This document shows, in pieces, positions 60,671 through 64,000 of a stretch of DNA of 64,000 nucleotides (positions are counted from its first letter, which is position 1; every line of letters begins with the position of its first letter). The DNA comes from Candidatus Bathyarchaeia archaeon (GTDB lineage Archaea > Thermoproteota > Bathyarchaeia > Bathyarchaeales > Bathycorpusculaceae). A program made the translations under genes and the position numbers. The notes below the pieces were generated by a model that was not told the DNA's origin, ran no database searches, and saw nothing but the letters and a program-made list of their open reading frames with translations. The DNA lies in the NCBI GenBank assembly GCA_041447175.1, contig CP166960.1, positions 1,077,507 to 1,141,506 on the forward strand, read 5' to 3'.

Positions 60671-63364
60671 ATGAACAATCAGAAAGCTAGGTTTTATGCG
60701 GTTTTTGCAATATTTCTATTGGCGTTTTCAGTTGTTAGCATAAGCATCGGTGCAGTCAATACACAGGAAAATGTACAGGCAACATACGCGTTCATTGCAG
60801 CAAGCCCCAACCCCGCGGGTCTAGGTCAAGAAGTCGCAGTAAGCTTCTTCCTCTCAAATGTTCAGCCAACAGCAGGCGGTGCAGGAGGAGAAAGATTCCA
60901 CAACTTCACCGTTGACGTAACCAAACCTGATGGAAGCGTAGAAACGTTTGGGCCATTCACTGCAGACCCTGTCAGCGCAGCCTTTTTTGTGTTTACCCCT
61001 GAGGAGCTTGGCGAGTACACCTTAGTCTTCAAGTATCCTGGAGAATTCACACCCGCAGGCACTGGCCCCTTTGGTCCAGTTCCAGACACAACCTATCTGC
61101 CCAGCGAGAGTGACCCATTGATTCTCACAGTCCAAGAGGACGCTTTACCCATTTTAATTGGTAATCCTGCCCCCAGCAGCTATTGGACCCGACCAATAAA
61201 CAACCAAAACTACGCGTGGGAAAGCATCTCCAACAACTGGCTCATGGCAGCATGGGATAGCACCTCTCGCCAGTTTGACCAAGGCGCATGCTACGTTCCC
61301 TACGGCACTGCACCTGACTCGGCACATGTCCTGTGGACTAAAGAGTTGACTTTTGGAGGCTCAGTTGGCGGCGCACTTGACAGCGCGCAGTTCCATGACG
61401 GCAGGTCATATGAGCAGTTTTTCAAGCCGCCAGTGGTCATCAGCGGACGATTGTACTACAACGAAATTGTCGCTGAAGAACCCATGACTTCAACTGATGT
61501 AAACACGATTGTATGCGTTGATATGGTTGATGGCAGCACCATTTTCACCATTCCAAATGCAACTCTGTCTTTTGGTCAAATCTACAACTACATCTCCCCC
61601 AACCAAGCCGGCGCATTAGCCTACCTGTGGGAAACTAAAGGTACAACATGGCGGATGTTCGATGCGTACACAGGCCAATACATATTCACCATTGAGGGCG
61701 TGCCCAGTGGAACAATTCTGCTCAATAGCAACTTTTATGGAGAATCACCCAAAGGCAATGGAGACGTCCTGGTTTACAGTGTCAACTCCACTGCAACTCC
61801 ACCGACACTGACGATATGGAACTCGAGCAAGTGTATTCCAACGGCTCCAGATGGACCAACGGGCACCAGCACGGGTTCAAATGCTTGGCAGTGGCGCCCA
61901 GTAGCGTATACGGGTTCGGTTTTGAATGCAACAGGAAACTCCTCGCTTTACCTGCAGGCATATAGCACGTTTGCAGAAGTTAACACTGATGGACGACAAC
62001 TAGTCACCGAGCTGGAAGACTTTCCAGTTGGCGGCTCTATCGGGCAAGTAGGCTACGATAACACCATGTACATCTACAACGGGACAGCAGCAATTTTGAC
62101 GTTCCCGCAGGTCAGCACTTGGGTTGCTTACGACATGACGACCGGCGAAAAAATGTTTGGACCAACAACAATAGATGTTACGACACAATTCCCAGAGAAC
62201 GGCACAGCGATTTTTGCAAACGTTATCAGTTCGGCGCGTCAAATCTATGAGGGTGGCATATTGCCTCTTTGGTGTAAGGAATCGCTGCAGTTCTTCACTT
62301 GGAACCTTCAAAATGGAGAATTCATGTATTCTACTGAACCATTAAACACCAACGGTTTTGCTTTGTACAACTGGGAGAGCAAAATTGTGACTCCAGACGG
62401 CTACATGTTTAACTGGGGCTACGACGGTTTTGTCCACGCATACAATGTCACGACTGGCGAGTATTTGTGGAATTTCAGCACAGGCGATGCAGGGCTCAAC
62501 ACACCTTATGGTGTGTGGCCAACCTACAACGGCATCACCATTATGGATGGTAAACTGTTTACGCAGACCAGTGACCACGGCAACGGAGTTGAACCGCTCT
62601 ACCAAGGCGAAGGCTTGTATGCTCTTGACTACAAAACAGGCGAGCAATTGTGGAACGTTACAGGCTGGTGGGAACAACCAGTTATCGCTGACGGCATATA
62701 CGTAGCTCACAACTGCTATGACAACCAAATCTACGCCATGGGTAAAGGACCCAGCGAAGTAACGTTGTCACAGATATCAACAGTTCAAGCACCAGGGACA
62801 GAAATACTGATACAAGGAACAGTAGGCGACATATCTGCTGGAGCTAGACAGAAAATGGCAACGGGCGAATTTAACTTCATTCCGTTAGTTGCCGATAAAT
62901 ACCAAGGCGTCTACATGAACTACATCTACCAGCAACAGGAATGCCCCGCAGACGTTGAAGGAGTTCCAGTGCTTTTAGCAGCCTTTGACCCTGACGGTAA
63001 CCCACTGGAAATTGGCACAGTTATGAGCGATGCTTTTGGCACGTTTAACATGCTGTGGACTCCACCATCGACAGGCATATACAAGATTGTTGCGACCTTT
63101 GAAGGAAGCGATTCCTACTGGCCATCATATAATCAAATCTCTGTTGGCGTTTCACCGTCAGCTGCGGGAGGCGGTCAAACCCCCACACCATCAGCGCCAC
63201 CCACTGGAACAGGTAGCCCAGCAGTTTCGCCCAGTTTGACATCCACCCCAACAAGTGCGCCTTCGCCGACTGGAGGCACCCCCGTCACAGTCTACATAGC
63301 CATAATTGCAATTGTAATCATAATTGCGGTAATTGCAGCGGCAGTCATCCTTCGAAGACGTTAA
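60671..63364 (+). CDS. Secreted PQQ-like beta-propeller surface protein (second copy type)
   Basis: 897 residues, the same plan as 46082-48640: a signal helix, an Ig-like domain with SPNPAGLGQEVAVSFF, then NPAPSSYWTRPINNQNYAWE (compare GYWSRPINAENREW in the other). Propeller blades (YNVTTGEYLWNFSTG, ALDYKTGEQLWNVTG), an Ig-like domain, a long serine/proline/threonine stalk and a C-terminal helix ending ILRRR follow. It is a paralogue that probably forms part of the cell surface layer. The ATG has GGAG upstream. Confidence 0.87.
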   Translation: MNNQKARFYAVFAIFLLAFSVVSISIGAVNTQENVQATYAFIAASPNPAGLGQEVAVSFFLSNVQPTAGGAGGERFHNFTVDVTKPDGSVETFGPFTADPVSAAFFVFTPEELGEYTLVFKYPGEFTPAGTGPFGPVPDTTYLPSESDPLILTVQEDALPILIGNPAPSSYWTRPINNQNYAWESISNNWLMAAWDSTSRQFDQGACYVPYGTAPDSAHVLWTKELTFGGSVGGALDSAQFHDGRSYEQFFKPPVVISGRLYYNEIVAEEPMTSTDVNTIVCVDMVDGSTIFTIPNATLSFGQIYNYISPNQAGALAYLWETKGTTWRMFDAYTGQYIFTIEGVPSGTILLNSNFYGESPKGNGDVLVYSVNSTATPPTLTIWNSSKCIPTAPDGPTGTSTGSNAWQWRPVAYTGSVLNATGNSSLYLQAYSTFAEVNTDGRQLVTELEDFPVGGSIGQVGYDNTMYIYNGTAAILTFPQVSTWVAYDMTTGEKMFGPTTIDVTTQFPENGTAIFANVISSARQIYEGGILPLWCKESLQFFTWNLQNGEFMYSTEPLNTNGFALYNWESKIVTPDGYMFNWGYDGFVHAYNVTTGEYLWNFSTGDAGLNTPYGVWPTYNGITIMDGKLFTQTSDHGNGVEPLYQGEGLYALDYKTGEQLWNVTGWWEQPVIADGIYVAHNCYDNQIYAMGKGPSEVTLSQISTVQAPGTEILIQGTVGDISAGARQKMATGEFNFIPLVADKYQGVYMNYIYQQQECPADVEGVPVLLAAFDPDGNPLEIGTVMSDAFGTFNMLWTPPSTGIYKIVATFEGSDSYWPSYNQISVGVSPSAAGGGQTPTPSAPPTGTGSPAVSPSLTSTPTSAPSPTGGTPVTVYIAIIAIVIIIAVIAAAVILRRR

Positions 63365-63503
63365 TAAAACCCTTCTTTCCTTCTTCTTTTTTTGTTCCCA
63401 GAATTGTTGAAGCGTAGCCGTTTTTCAGGTTTTTTTGTAGGTGGGCAAAAAGGTTTAATACACATTTGCAGGCTTGTTTTTGTTCAGCACGGATGGGAAA
63501 TGA

Positions 63504-64000
63504 GTGAGAGTTGTTGTCCACTGGAGTGGCGGCAAGGACTGCTGCACCGCGTACCACAAAATCATTGAACAAGGTCACGAAGTCGCGTGCCTAGTCACCT
63601 ACGTTTACATGGAGCCCTACATTTTTCACAGCTTCAAGGTCATTGAGCAGCAGGTTAAGGCGCTTGGTGTGCCGCATGTTTTTGTGAAAATCACTGACAA
63701 CCGTTACGACGACATCATGGGAACTCTGGAACGGCTGCACAAAGAGCAAAAGGTTGAAGCTATCGTCACTGGCGACATTGATAACGTGCATCACAGGAGG
63801 GTTTGGAGGGAAGCCTGCAAAAAATTGGACATGAAACTAATCATGCCCTTGTGGGACAGACCGTTAAACTTGATTCCAGGCAGCCGCTACCGTAAACGCA
63901 TCATGAACATGGAGCTATCAACGGGTGTTAAGGCGATCATGAGCTGTGTTGACCAGCGGTATTTTACGCCTGAATGGTTGGGACGCAAGATTGACAAGCA
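63504..64000 (+). CDS. Diphthine-ammonia ligase-like ATP-binding protein (Dph6 family), cut by window edge
   Basis: About 165 residues are visible from a GTG just after an in-frame stop. VVVHWSGGKDCCTAYHKI is the PP-loop-like ATP site with the SGGKDS pattern (here CC). AIVTGDIDNVHHRRVWREAC and IMPLWDRPLNLI match the second conserved part of the DUF71/Dph6 family, which makes diphthamide on elongation factor 2. Other members of this fold have different substrates, so the name is tentative. The C-terminus lies outside the window. Confidence 0.75.
   Translation, partial: MRVVVHWSGGKDCCTAYHKIIEQGHEVACLVTYVYMEPYIFHSFKVIEQQVKALGVPHVFVKITDNRYDDIMGTLERLHKEQKVEAIVTGDIDNVHHRRVWREACKKLDMKLIMPLWDRPLNLIPGSRYRKRIMNMELSTGVKAIMSCVDQRYFTPEWLGRKIDK

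Overview
The window looks like the chromosome of an archaeon. The evidence is three tRNA genes with archaeal features, deoxyhypusine synthase, the archaeal XPB helicase/Bax1 nuclease pair, a Dph6-type ATP-binding protein, a TrmB regulator, ribbon-helix-helix regulators, and CRISPR repeats that end in ATTGAAAG when read in the crRNA direction. Large secreted beta-propeller proteins with a single C-terminal helix ending in RRK or RRR resemble Thermoproteota of the Bathyarchaeia type. That placement is an inference by eye.

Layout. 1-3.2 kb: end of a superfamily 1 helicase, a winged-helix protein, a tiny zinc-ribbon protein missed by length cut-offs, and a NUDIX hydrolase. 3.2-12 kb: a minus-strand surface-glycan operon with two GT2 enzymes, two GT4 enzymes, two nucleotide-sugar epimerases and a DUF2206/GT-C-like membrane protein. 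12.6-19.1 kb: three tRNAs, deoxyhypusine synthase, a CLC channel, MscL, ribbon-helix-helix regulators, and ferritin-like and hemerythrin-like proteins. 19.1-28.2 kb: a kelch surface protein and CRISPR array 1 (45 full repeats). 28.2-44.3 kb: cas adaptation genes (csa1-cas1-cas2-[toxin-antitoxin]-cas4), an AT-rich type I effector operon of unclear subtype, a DUF4143 ATPase flanked by two cas6 fragments, XPB-Bax1, and an intact cas6. 44.3-50.7 kb: small regulators, a PQQ-like propeller protein and CRISPR array 2 (21 repeats), whose leader is a diverged copy of leader 1 and still carries a decayed csa1 start. 50.7-60.4 kb: an ABC exporter and a TetR-controlled operon around a reductase-AMP-ligase fusion. 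60.7-64 kb: a second PQQ-like propeller protein and the start of a Dph6-like gene.

The main observation is in array 1. The array is split by a 3.3-kb segment (21621-24927) bounded by two identical 42-bp sequences. Each copy sits exactly where a spacer should be: the left copy starts right after a repeat and the right copy ends right before one. The same 42 bp lie inside a beta-helix surface-protein gene that has been cut at this point, with its N-terminal half at the left end of the segment and its C-terminal half at the right end. Joining the two ends into a circle restores one continuous reading frame through the 42 bp. This is the geometry expected if a circular element of about 3,265 bp, carrying the protospacer of an existing spacer, integrated by a single homologous crossover between protospacer and spacer. 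It leaves one copy of the protospacer with its native flank in the chromosome. A metagenomic mis-join at the shared 42 bp is the main alternative.

The two arrays face the same way. Both are read from the right, on the minus strand, from leaders with a TATA-like element. Leader 1 also serves the divergent csa1-cas1-cas2 genes and carries a 12-bp palindrome just before csa1. Duplication and decay of this locus is visible several times: the csa1 remnant at array 2, two cas6 3'-end remnants, and a lone degenerate repeat at 19363.
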